Source: Cerioporus squamosus (taxonomy: Eukaryota; Basidiomycota; Agaricomycetes; Polyporales; Polyporaceae). From it: a DNA stretch of 64,000 nucleotides. The position numbers and the translations under genes were made by a program. The number at the start of each line of letters is the position of its first letter. The first letter of the stretch is position 1. The notes under the pieces were generated by a model. The model searched no databases. It was not told where the DNA came from and saw only the letters and a program-made list of their open reading frames with translations. Below are positions 37,887 through 48,279 of the stretch, piece by piece. The stretch spans positions 124,001 through 188,000 of the forward strand of contig JABYQS010000006.1 in NCBI GenBank assembly GCA_022592435.1. The letters are read 5' to 3'.

Positions 37887-38187
37887 AATCGATGAAGTCG
37901 GAGGACGGCTATCACGGACGCTGTTGTGCAATTTGTTCAACCTGCGGGTAGTGGGCGTCTGCTTTCATGAGCGCCACATCCTGCAACCTCGGGTCGTTTG
38001 GCACATACCGCTCCTCTTGCACGTACTACCACCGCACAACGCCGTGACATACAAGTGACATAACCCGAAAATTGTATGTCAACCTAGGATATAAGAGTGA
38101 CTTCCTCAGAACTGAAACGCTTGGGCTAGAAAGAAGCAGAGTACTTTTTATCAGCAGGCATCAAAACCTTCTCGCGACTGAACGCGG
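37887..38187. promoter_or_regulatory. Shared upstream region of U6 (Pol III) and TRM44 (Pol II)
   Basis: 301 bp between the 5' end of minus-strand U6 and the ATG of plus-strand TRM44. Any external U6 promoter elements and the TRM44 core promoter must share it. No TATA at the expected U6 distance. Inference from geometry. Confidence 0.4.
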
Positions 38188-39924
38188 ATGTCAAGTCCTA
38201 GACCTCGTTTCTCCCCTAGCCCTTGCGTGGCAGGCGAGTGTTCAGATACGCTTGTATCACGATTTGATTCGGGTGTCTGGATTCCTGTCATTCAGTGCGC
38301 GGCAGACTTCTCTCCTGACATCGTACGTGCAATTGACCTTCCTCTTTATGTGAGTCGTTGACTCAAGAGATTGCATGCAGTTCGACTCCGCAGTTTCTCA
38401 ACTCATACACCATCCGGAGTATAACTCCACACTGATACTGCGGTCTGAAACTGTATCAGACTCATCCTCAGAATTCCCTCCTTCGATCCCTCAACTGGAT
38501 GGCCTGCGCCCGGTCAGGAATATTCACCGGAAACTCCTGCCTCGGAGACCTGGGCGGGATGCTGGCCTTGAGCAGAACTGCACGCTATATGCTTCGGAAA
38601 TTGGAGACGACGACTGCCCTACGACTTTGGTGCTGACACCCATCGTGGAGCCTGGCGCCTCATTGCCCTACTACCACCCGACAGTCCACCACCTCGCATT
38701 CCGCTATATTCCTGCCGAAATACCTGTTCTGAGGATTGAGATCGTACCTCTTCCTGGGACTCCTACTGATCTGAACTCACGGATGTACCGGACATGCCTT
38801 GCGCTGTTGGATACCTTGCATCGATACGGCTGGGGTGCACTTACGAACTACAAGAAGCGGGTGCACCATGATTGCATCATCCCGCGAGAGGAATACCAGG
38901 ACTTGTATCTGGTTATGCGCGAGCGGCACAAGCATCTGGTTAACGAGTGGCAGGAGGTTACCGATCCTCTGAAGCATGTTTTCGAGGTGTGTGAATTGAA
39001 TATCCATTCCGGTGATTGCGGCTTACCGACTGCCAGGACATCGGCATAGCGACGTTCCTTATGCTATTGTGGAAGCATACATACGACACGACAGGAATTT
39101 CCGGTGGTCCGAATGACTCTACATCACTCGGTGATGAGCCCTGGAGGGCGTGGCCACGTCCGTCCGCTGGCTTCCTAGACCTAGGGTACTCCAGTACGTT
39201 TATCGTCATGTAGTATAGTGTTGACTGACTTGTTGCCCTTAGATGCGGGAATGGACTCCTCACGCATATTCTCACAGCGGAGGGATACGTTGGTCACGGC
39301 ATAGACGTTCGGGCGCGTACGTCCTGGTCGCATTATCCGAAGTCGACCCAAACTCAACTGCATGTCGAATCTCTCGACCCAACGAGTAGCGAGGACCACC
39401 CGTACCTGCGTTCAGGCGTGTTCATCATCGCCAACCATGCGGACGAGTTGACGCCATGGACACCGGTGCTGGCCACTCTCTACGGCGCGTCGGGATACCT
39501 CTCGATCCCCTGCTGCGCTTGGGCGTTCGATGCGAAGTACGAGCGGTCGAGCACTCCGGACTACCCTTTTCCAGACGATGCATTCGTGGATAGCCTGAAC
39601 TTAGGCGGCGATGGAAGCAACTCAAGCTCGTATTCGCGCTATCGCATCTGGTTAGCGTCCCTCACTCTCTATTGTGGGTGGCGAGTGGAGTCCGAAACCC
39701 TCCGCATCCCGAGCACGCGGAACTGGGCCATCATTGGTACGTACTTCTCTCAATGCAGCGTCAAAATAGAGTTCCTGATTGTCATGGAAGGGAGGTTAAG
39801 ATCCACCGCCAGCCCGGAAGAACTCGCGGAGGTTAGGAGAAGGGTAGACGAGATCGTCGAGCATGTGCGTGAGAGGGGACTGTTCAAGACGAGAACACCA
39901 GAAGGAAAGGCTAAGGATCACTAG
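38188..39924 (+). CDS. TRM44: tRNA(Ser) uridine-44 2'-O-methyltransferase
   Basis: SAM-dependent methyltransferase that makes Um44 in tRNA-Ser in the cytoplasm. I place the start at ATG 38188, which opens MSSPRPRFSPSPCVAGEC. Exon 1 ends at 38322 (ADFSPDI) with a GTACGT donor and joins 38381 (FDSAVSQLIHHPEYNSTLIL). Family blocks follow: HDCIIPREEYQDLYLVMRER, DIGIATFLMLLWKHTY, then the SAM motif GFLDLGCGNGLLTHILTAEG split by an intron at GG/A. Next are GHGIDVRARTSWSHYP, FIIANHADELTPWTPVLA and LSIPCCAWAFDAKYER. The end is EHVRERGLFKTRTPEGKAKDH at 39922-39924. Exon 1 was added by homology and splice logic. Confidence 0.87.
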
Positions 39925-40214
39925 TCTGCATACATAGACTGTATGGGAGCCTACGTAGCTTGTCCACGAGTACATGAATTCTGCAGCTGTGGGCGCAACA
40001 GAAGACTAGTGTCACAGCCGCGGTAGCATTCGCCCGGGCCGCTGTGTGGCTTCGGCGCTACGGCCCGGGTGAGGTTGGTAATTGGAGGCGCCCCGGTTAC
40101 ACAACTTGTCCTCTGTCCTCGAGCTGCAGACGTCCATATGTGGCCTCTCATCCTCCTCGAGGCTTATCCTGTCTCCATCTCCGACCTCTCCTGTCCTACG
40201 GCATAGGCTTCACC

Positions 40215-41774
40215 ATGGTCCTAAATCTTCCAGACGAGTTATGGCTGGATATATTCGAGATGGCTGTCGAGGACGCTGAGTTCTTCGAGCCGGTCCTCCC
40301 GACCACGTTCTCCGAATCCGCCTGGTTCAAGAATTTGTTGGGGGTGTGGACCCTACGTGTGCCCCAGGAGATTTGGAACAGTGCACAACGACGGAGTATG
40401 TTCACGAAGAAGGTACGTGGCAAACTACTCTATATGTCCCCAAGCCTTCCGACCCGAATAATCTTGCAGGCAATCATGAATACGTGCCGGACATGGCGGC
40501 GGCTCGGATACGAGTTCTACTACCGGTCGATTTTCTGCAGCAATCCCTGGAACGTGCAACGTCTTTGCGCCCTGATGGATCGCAACAGCGAACTGGGTCT
40601 CAGGACAAGACGTTTGCACCTTCACCCGTATTCAAGCACCAAGCCCTGGCCAGCCTTGCAGGTCATCCAGAATTCCTTAGTATCCATTATACGGCACTGT
40701 CCCAAGCTGGAGATATTCATTGTCAACTGGCCACTCTCCGTCTCCTTCTCCTCCGTTGCCAATGCGCTCTGTACTTCCGTCCCGCATGCACTGCGTGTGC
40801 TCCAGATCAACATCCCTACCCACGCGCTCGCAAAGCTCATATACATGCTGCAATGCCTTCCGAAGCTCCAGACTGCTCAGGTTGAGTTTGACGGTACACC
40901 TCCCGAGCAAATGCGTCTCGGGGCGGCCGGCGACCTGGAGCTCACCCTCTCATCCTTGGAGAACCTGTCGTTGCGGGGACCGTTCCAGGATTTCATAGAC
41001 CAGGCCATTGCTTGGCATCTCCCCTCATTGAAGCTCCTCAGTCTCGACTTCATCAACTACCGCGAGGACTTCCCTGACATCGTCGAGTTCCTCACGGAGC
41101 ATGGCTCCGAGCTTACGTTCCTCGACCTCAACTGCATACCTCCCCTCGACGTCCCTACCATCCTCGACTTATGTCCCATGCTGACTACGTTCACCTTCAA
41201 TCCGGATTGGCGCATACCTGGCTGGGAGAACCATCCCTTCCTTGAGACGTTCATCGTCCACCAACCGCATCCAAACATCACGACGATCGGCCTGCATCAC
41301 CTCATGTATGCGTTCGGCGTTGGGTACGCTGCCACGTATAACCAGGTCGATCCCTTCGTCACACATTCTATCCAAAGACAGAACGACGTCAACTTCGCCG
41401 CGCTCAACAAGCGGAACTTCCCCCGTCTCCAGCGCATCAGACTGTTGAACACGACGCTCCTTTCCGACCTAGAGAAGAACAATGGTCCCAGTCAGCGCTG
41501 CTATGAGCGGTGGGAACGGTGGTCCAGGCAGTGTCAGCGCGAAGGTGTCCGACTCGAGGACTGTACAGGTGCAGCGCTGGGCACCCTACCGGAGGATCCG
41601 GAGGACGAGGAGGACGATGACGACGGAAGCAGTCTGGCCGATGAAGGCTCGCGGCATCTCACGACGCTGCGAGAGCTGCTAATGGAGTGTAGGAAGATGA
41701 ACGCGCAACGAGAGTTGGACGTCCCGTCACCCGCATTGCAGATGATATATGCCTCAGCGTCCCGCTCGTCGTAG
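40215..41774 (+). CDS. F-box-like protein with degenerate leucine-rich region
   Basis: Probably a substrate adaptor for SCF ubiquitin ligases, a family greatly expanded in mushrooms. The ATG at 40215 gives MVLNLPDELWLDIFEMAVED, the F-box opening, followed after one 57-nt intron (40414-40470, in phase, so unspliced reading is also open) by NTCRTWRRLGYEFYYRSIF. The remainder has irregular Leu-rich segments (SLENLSLRGPF, LPSLKLLSLDFINY, LTFLDLNCIPPLDVPTILDL) and an acidic stretch DEEDDDDGSS before the end SASRSS at 41772-41774. No domain other than the F-box and LRR-like pattern is visible. Substrate unknown. Confidence 0.75.
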   Translation: MVLNLPDELWLDIFEMAVEDAEFFEPVLPTTFSESAWFKNLLGVWTLRVPQEIWNSAQRRSMFTKKVRGKLLYMSPSLPTRIILQAIMNTCRTWRRLGYEFYYRSIFCSNPWNVQRLCALMDRNSELGLRTRRLHLHPYSSTKPWPALQVIQNSLVSIIRHCPKLEIFIVNWPLSVSFSSVANALCTSVPHALRVLQINIPTHALAKLIYMLQCLPKLQTAQVEFDGTPPEQMRLGAAGDLELTLSSLENLSLRGPFQDFIDQAIAWHLPSLKLLSLDFINYREDFPDIVEFLTEHGSELTFLDLNCIPPLDVPTILDLCPMLTTFTFNPDWRIPGWENHPFLETFIVHQPHPNITTIGLHHLMYAFGVGYAATYNQVDPFVTHSIQRQNDVNFAALNKRNFPRLQRIRLLNTTLLSDLEKNNGPSQRCYERWERWSRQCQREGVRLEDCTGAALGTLPEDPEDEEDDDDGSSLADEGSRHLTTLRELLMECRKMNAQRELDVPSPALQMIYASASRSS

Positions 41775-42268
41775 CCATTGTACGTGCCGCAAGATGGTTG
41801 CTTCTTGTCCCCTCTCACCGCGGTGACTGACATGCATGCTTCAGAGTGCTCCTGCTTTACCTGCTTCAAGCGGGATGAGCTCCTACCCCAGCACTTAGCT
41901 GTTATCACGATCCCTCACGACTCAAGACGATCCGCCACGTTTGTCGAACACGACCCTACACACAGTCGTATTTGTTATCAGTGCTCTCGCGCTTTCTCAA
42001 CTCCTCATGATCTGCCTCTCACCGCATCAAGACACACTGTATCCTACGCATGAATCGCAACGACACCAGGTGACATACCTCTGTCGTTCCTCCCTTTCAC
42101 AAGGTGTGTCCGCTCGTATTCGCCGTCTCGTTGAAACTGACGGCCGTCATTCCCCAGCATCCCAAGAACCATATCATGATAGCTACACCTTGAGCTATAC
42201 CATCAGCTTCGGTCACGGACATGTACATAGGGCTACATCGGTTGAATATCTATGCAACGATACATATG

Positions 42269-43831
42269 CTAGAAATCATACAAGTCGGGTTTGTCCGACA
42301 TGAAACCAACCTTCTTCTTAACCTTAACCTTCTTCACGACGCTGTCAGTCTTCTCTGCTGCTGTCTTGGCGGGTGGTTCTGTCACCGAGGGTGTGATCTG
42401 TGTCTGCTCCAGCTGCACTTGCACTGCAGCGACAGAACCGGGCTGGTTCGTAGACGACCCGTGGTCGTGAGTGTGCCCATGCTCATCTCCAGCTTCCATA
42501 GCCAGTGCGTTGGCGGACGGAGTGGTGCGACGTTCGCTGACTCCGCCCTCGACATCCAGATGTAGCGTCTCGAAGATGAGGCGCTTGCGCATGCACTTGA
42601 ATGCGAGGTTGTTTTCGCCGGACGATGTCAGCCCACGGAGGGTGGAGAACTTGTCGCTGGGCGGGAGTAACGTGTGAGGTGCCGGAAGCGAGTGAATATG
42701 GACCAGGCCATGGTGCGCCGAAAACATGGCCGTCAGGGAGGGGTTCGCTGCAAATTGTGCTCATCAGCATGCAAATCTTAGCATTATTGAGGCGAGATAT
42801 GGGACCGACCGGTGAATGCTGCGAGCGTGATAGATGCATCTGTGAGCCAGCCAAGCTTCTGCACCCAACCTGCGCCGCCGAACGCCTCTTGACACAGGTG
42901 AGATGGCAAGCACACGGCGGCGCACGCGCGGGGATGGCGGCGTAAAAGAGCGCGTAGACTATGCAAGAAATAGCATACGTCCTGGCATTGGAGGTCAGCC
43001 ATGAATTGGGCAGTAAGGTTCAGCAGACGTACTGGCGGCGAGAGGTCTCCCCACTCGTATGAGCCCAAGGCAGGTACACAGATCCTTGTGGCGACAGGGG
43101 ACGACGAGTCCGCATCCGCCGCGGAGAGGATCTCCGAGAGCCGTCGCAGCACCTTGCAACATGAAGACGACACGTCTGGCATGTCCTCGTCCAGGTTCAC
43201 CTCGAGAAACTTCCCCTCGGTGTGCGCGGCGCTGATCGTCGCGTCCGGTATTCGACATGTCAAGTCAAACGTGCGGCAGAAGTCTTCAGTGAATCTGTTC
43301 AGATGCTCCTGGTCATGCCTCGTACAGTCGACTCTCATCCGGAACAAGGAGAACATACTGGCTGGACGACTGCACGGTCGTTTGGAACTGCTTCATCTGC
43401 TCATATCTCCACGCGATCTTTATTTTTGTGTCATGCTCCGAGGCGCGTTCATCCTCCTCGTCCTCCGCCGAGGTCGATTGCGACGATGCGCGAGAGCCTA
43501 CGGATGGCGCTGGGGCAGATACGTTGCTGCCCGGGGTCCACATGCACTCAGAGAGAAAGGAGTCTGGTCGAGCGTCGACCACGCAGACGCGTTGGCCGCA
43601 TGCGACTCCCTGCGCCGCGAAGTACTTGATGACTAGCTCGCCATACGCAGAATGCGCATCCGGCGCGAGGGCGAGGAGTGAACAGGAGAGGGGGAGCCCG
43701 CCGCCGAGGATGTCGTCGAGAGAGGGAATGCCGGTCGAAGTGATCGTAGTTGCAGGGGAACCTGGAGAAGGGCGCGTCCCCGGAGCAAGCGGGGGCTGCT
43801 TCGACGTTGTCCGACGCTTGAAGGCGGACAT
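42269..43831 (-). CDS. ELP4: Elongator complex protein 4
   Basis: RecA-like subunit of the Elp456 ring of Elongator, which modifies wobble uridines of tRNA. The ATG at 43831 gives MSAFKRRTTSKQPPLAPGTR (an upstream in-frame TTG is not a start). Then comes TSTGIPSLDDILGGGLPLSC, the degenerate P-loop region of Elp4, and GELVIKYFAAQGVACGQRVC. Next are KIKIAWRYEQMKQFQTTV, TFDLTCRIPDATISAAH, SLRALLRRHPRACAAVCLPS and LTDASITLAAFT. After the last intron come PLHYLS-type core remnants (HGLVHIHSLPAPHTL) and a tail ending VKKKVGFMSDKPDLYDF at 42269. Four or so introns. It is divergent from IMP1 with 185 bp between the starts. Confidence 0.9.
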
Positions 43832-44016
43832 GGCGCGCCGCGGCAAGGTGTGCTGTAGTGGGTGTCCTCCAAGTCGGATTGAGCTCGCCGTCGTGCAAGG
43901 GCGCTCCGAGTCTTGCGCGTGGCGCGTCTGCGCGTCCAGCCTTGTCCACCGACTATCATGACCCCTGGGCGACGTTGCTAGTCTCTCTGACTTGAGCGAA
44001 CATCTCTTCCATTAGG
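43832..44016. promoter_or_regulatory. Bidirectional promoter between ELP4 and IMP1
   Basis: Only 185 bp lie between the divergent start codons, so the promoters must overlap. No TATA box is visible. Geometry-based call. Confidence 0.5.
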
Positions 44017-44713
44017 ATGGCCTTTGGGCTGTTCACGCGGATATGGAGTGGCATCCGTAATACAGTAGGACCCGTACAGCGGCTGCCTTACCGTGGCTTG
44101 CAGGTGAGTGCCATATTACCTCACTCACCCTCAGAAAGGTCATGAATGCTTCGCCCAGCTCGCAAACTGCTTGTGTGCATTGCATCTCTTCGCCGACCAT
44201 GTGGCTAATATTTCACATGTGAGTGCATCCTCCTCCATACTCCGTTGTGTCTATAATTTCTGGCGCGACGTAGGTACAAGGGCCCTCCATGATCCCGACT
44301 ATGGCCAACGATGGGGAGCTCGTACTTGAATTGAAGTGGATCAATGTCCACAAACTCGCTCGAGGAGACCTCATCACCTTCGTTTCTCCGCTCGATCCCG
44401 GTCGTCCTGTCTGCAAGCGTATCGTTGGTCTGCCTGGGGATGTAGTGTGCGTCGACCCTACCGGAACCTTTGCGCCATCCACCGAACATGTTGTGGTTCC
44501 CAAGAATCACTTGTGGGTCTCTGGAGACAACCTGGCGTATTCTCGAGACTCGCGTGTATATGGACCCATTCCCATGGGTCTCGTCGCAGGCAGACTATAT
44601 GCTAGGGTATGAAACCTCTACCGGCGCTGTTAGTGCGTACTGACTTCTCTCGTCAGGTATGGCCTCTGAGGGATGCAACAGTGTTCCCCAGTAACTTCGA
44701 CTTCATCGGTTGA
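44017..44713 (+). CDS. IMP1: Mitochondrial inner membrane protease subunit 1
   Basis: Signal-peptidase-I-type serine protease facing the intermembrane space, where it removes sorting signals from imported proteins. The ATG at 44017 gives MAFGLFTRIWSGIRNTVGP. After two short introns the chain reads CALHLFADHVANISHVQGPS and MIPTMANDGE, with the catalytic Ser in GPSMIPTM. Then come ARGDLITFVSPLDPGRPVCK and RIVGLPGDVV, with the catalytic Lys in CKRIVGLPGD. The signature VPKNHLWVSGDNLAYSRDSR and YGPIPMGLVAGRLYARVWP follow, ending NFDFIG at TGA 44711-44713. Normal length (about 170-180 residues). Its 3' end is duplicated at 47675-47835. Confidence 0.92.
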
Positions 44714-47674
44714 TTTCAAGGTCTACCAGCATTCATCGCACCATCTAGTATAACATAGACACGCAAGTAATAGAAACCTCGCATAACCTCTCCTACAGGA
44801 CACATTGGATGACTCCTTAGGCCGCGCGACCCCTGCACCTTGTGTTGGACGTTGGGGGTCGCCTGTCGTGACTGGTCAGCCTGATGAGCTATGCAGTGTC
44901 CGCTCAAGCAGGTATTTGCAGAGATTGTTTGCCTTCCTCGCGCTAACCTTCATTTACATGCAACTGTTGAAAACGCCGTAGCGCTATTGCCTTGGCTGAA
45001 CTCTCGCATTGGAGAAGGCGATAGTCGCATGGGTGTGCGCAATCACGAAGCCAGGGACGCTGATCCGCTATCTGGAGCATGATGAGAGTTCAGTGAGGGT
45101 CCGCGCCGTCTATCGCGTTCCTAGACGTAACATAGCCGGTCTTGCGAAGACAGTATCAGCAGATGCGTCGGTGACACACGTTTGACTCTCACGACGCCAG
45201 TCCATGGACTTGTGACGACGACATTCCGGACAGAAAGGACCGGTTCGACTTCATTGCTCTAGTTATCTTGAAATGTAGTGGGGGTGGAATGGCAGACGTG
45301 ACAGGGGTGAGTACCGCATTATTGCCGTTACTTCTTATGAATACCAGAGAATTATCCAGGGGCGGCTCTCACTTCCAGGGACCATAAAGCCTCGCGGCGA
45401 CTTGGGCGTGTTGATCTACACGAACATGACCGACCGCCTACCGAGTCCCACGTATGCCACCCTGCTTTGCGGGGTGTGTCTACTGCTTGTGCACCTCTAC
45501 TACAGAACACACGCCTTCTATGCGCGTTCTCGAGGTCGTCCTCTCCCGCCTGGCCCGCAACCACTTCCCATTGTCGGCAATCTGTTTGACATTCCAAAGC
45601 GATTCCCATGGAAGGTCTATCAAGAATACAGCAAGCTGTATGGTGCGGTTTCCCACGTCTGAAGGTAGCGGTTGATATTCACCGTTTGGCTGCTCCAGGA
45701 AAGATCATCTCATTCCAGGCGATGGGGCAGACATTGGTTGTCGTTGATGATCCCGATACTGCGGTCGACCTCTTCGAGAAGCGCTCCGGCATTTATTCGT
45801 CGAGACCGAATTCGATCGTCGTTGAGCTGTGAGTACGCACCTCCTCGATGTCTCGTAGCGGACTGTCTGACGGCCTGCAGGACCGGCTGGGCATGGAACT
45901 TTGGGCTTATGCCCTACGGTCAGGGATGGCGAATGCGTCGGCGTGTAGTGTGGCAGCATTTCCACCCCGGTGTCGTAGGGAAGTTCAATGGCTCCCTCGA
46001 AGAGAACGCACGGCGCTTTCTACAACAGATGCTGGTTACTTCACCAGAGGGGCTCCGTAATGACATACGCTAGTAAGTCTTGTCCTTCCGGTACTTCTTC
46101 ACGTCGATGACTTGCCAAGCTCCGTGGGTACGACATTGGTCAAGGTCGCGTATGGTCTGCAGACCGCGGAAGTCGACGATAAGTATATTTCTACCTTCGA
46201 GGAAGCTATCGCAAGCCTGGACCTGCTCCTGCCGGGCGCAAACTTCATCGAGTTCTTCCCTTTCTTGGCCCGCCTTCCGACTTGGTTCCCTGGCATGGGA
46301 GTGTTGCGCCGCATGGCGTACTATCGTCGGCTTACTACCGCGATTAAAGACGACACATGGAATGACGCCAAATGCGCATCAGTGAGTTTGATTCTTCCCA
46401 ATGCGAGTGTTAGCTCACCTACCGTAACATCAGAGCTCAAGCAATGCCCCTGCCAGTTTCGCCAGTGCTCTTGTGGAAAAGCTATCCCGCCTTGATCTGG
46501 AGGAAGTTCCTGCCCAGGAGCGTATCTACAGGGAGGCCATCGCGGTCGCGTATGTAGGTGCGTCGAGTCTCATTCCACTTTGATCACATACTCGGACGTT
46601 GACTAAGGTAATGTATGTACAGCTGGGATCGACACAGTGAGTACTAGCGTGATTCCTTCTTCCGGAGGATGACATCTCTATGGCAGACACATGCATCGCT
46701 TTGTGCCTTCTTCCTAGCGATGTCGCTCTACCCCGACGTGCAAAAGAAGGCGCGAGAAGAACTGGACGCCGTGGTTGGATCGACTCGGCTTCCCAACGTT
46801 GCGGACCGCGCAAACCTGCCGTACATTAATGCCATCGTTAAGGAGACACTGCGGTGGCACACCGTCACTCCTTTGTCTATTCCGCACGTCAGCACAGCAG
46901 ACGATGAATATGACGGCTTCTTCATTCCTGAGGGAAGTATCGTGATGGTAAACGCGTGGTGAGTCGTGAATCTCCTCCCTTGTTGTGATTCGGGCCACTG
47001 ATGGCGGAGAGCAGGTCCATACTGCATGACCCAGAGAGATATCCCCAGCCGGAAGAATTTATCCCGGACCGCTTCATCAAGATCAGGGCACTCAACATGG
47101 AAGCCGGCGACCCTGCAAGTATCGCATTCGGGTTCGGTCGCAGGTCAGTAGTCCTGGATATCTCATGCTAGTATGCATGACTCAGACCGTCACGAACAGA
47201 ATCTGCCCAGGGAGATACTTCGCGGAGGCGGCACTATTCATCTACATCGCGTCCGTGCTGCACACGCTCGACATATCGCCGCCCTTGAACGGAGACGGTT
47301 TGCCAATCCACATTGAACCGCAGCCAACGAGCGAACTTGTGATGTGAGTACTCTTGCGCATGGTATCGCGCCCCTCGAGCCTCGCTGATACAGTGTTGTT
47401 CGGCGCTACTAGACACCTCGAAGACTGTAGATGCAACGTCAAACCGCGGAGTGGATGGGCGGAAGCTCTGGCTCGTGGCACCGAGTAATCGAACGGCACC
47501 CTCGCTCAGATATTGTGTACGTGTTGGCCCTCGACACGTCTGTATAATCTCGGAAGTGTCGTGAGACAGTCAGCGATTAATGCAGCAAGGACGGCGTTTG
47601 ACCGGGAGTCGCTGTTCGACGATATAGTAACCACCCAGACTGGGCGACGACGCCCCCGGAGGGACCGGATCCCG
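44515..47674 (+). repeat. Tandem duplication unit 1 (IMP1 3' end plus P450)
   Basis: A segment of about 3.16 kb from inside the last IMP1 exons through the P450 gene and its 3' flank, repeated in tandem at 47675-50530. The left edge was set by matching ctggaga...gagactcgcgt around 44520-44552 with 47677-47712. The 3' flanks also match (ctgtataat(c/a)tcggaagtgtcgt in both). Confidence 0.8.
45426..47488 (+). CDS. Cytochrome P450 monooxygenase (tandem copy 1)
   Basis: Microsomal haem monooxygenase. The ATG at 45426 gives MTDRLPSPTYATLLCGVCLL, one N-terminal membrane anchor, then RPLPPGPQPLPIVGNLF. The B-C region has IISFQAMGQTLVVVDDPDTA and YGQGWRMRRRVVWQHFHPGV. The I-helix AGIDTT is assembled over two exons. 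Others are the ExxR motif KETLRW, the PERF-like region FIPDRF, and haem loop FGFGRRICPGRYFAEA with the axial Cys. The end is VKPRSGWAEALARGTE at TAA 47486-47488. About a dozen introns, all with usable GT-AG sites and no lesion seen, giving about 510 residues. This resembles the CYP64/CYP620-like fungal clans in general layout, but I cannot name the CYP family or substrate. Confidence 0.88.
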
Positions 47675-47835
47675 TCTGGGCCTGGAGATAACGTATTGGA
47701 GAGACTCGCGTCCCATTCCAGTGGATCTCGTGACAGGCAGACTATATGCGAGGGTATGATACCTCTACCGACGCTGCTAGTGTATGCTGACTTCTCTCGT
47801 TAGGTATGGCCTAGTAACTTCGTCTTCATCCCAAT
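47675..47835 (+). pseudogene. IMP1 3'-end fragment created by tandem duplication
   Basis: Reads GRLYARV, then an intron with the same borders as IMP1, then WPSNFVFIP, matching the end of IMP1 (GRLYARV / WPLRDATVFPSNFDFIG) with a deletion of about 21 bases and no stop at the original site. It lacks the catalytic Ser and Lys. It lies between the two P450 genes and marks the duplication junction. Confidence 0.85.
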
Positions 47836-48279
47836 TATTGGGAAGAGTTCACCGGCATCTGTCCCAGTGACACCGTTTAGCAAGTAACATAGGCAATGGG
47901 CATGCAAGTGATGGAGAATTTCGCTCTCCGGTGGGACCAACTGGAACTCAGAGTATGCTTCTCGACAGCATCAACAGATATCATTCAAGCTATATCTATG
48001 TCCATATGAGGCTTGACGGTCGCCAGCAAGCCCACGTCCGAGCCCCACGAGGCTTGTTCAAACACGACTTCTCATGACCCGTGATGACGTCTGGATGCGA
48101 AGGATCTTTCGTGCTTCGTGGTTCTGTCTCCTCCATGCGTAGTGGGGTGGGATGGCAGATATGTCACAGGTACGTGCCGCGCTATCACCGCTATTTCTGG
48201 CCGCCAGTAACCGCACTGCTCTCACGTTGGGAAGGCATGAAGTCTCGTGTCATCTTCGGTGTGTATACCAGCCCCAAAC

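Noticed and set aside
38350..38380. 31-nt mini-intron in TRM44 (gtgagt ... tgcag)
   Set aside because: A stronger GTACGT donor at 38323 gives a normal 58-nt intron with the same acceptor and a protein that fits the family better, so no mini-intron is needed.
40414..40470. Retained in-frame segment in the F-box gene at 40215
   Set aside because: Although open and a multiple of three (57 nt), it has perfect GTACGT and TTGCAG borders and interrupts the F-box helix, so it is treated as an intron.
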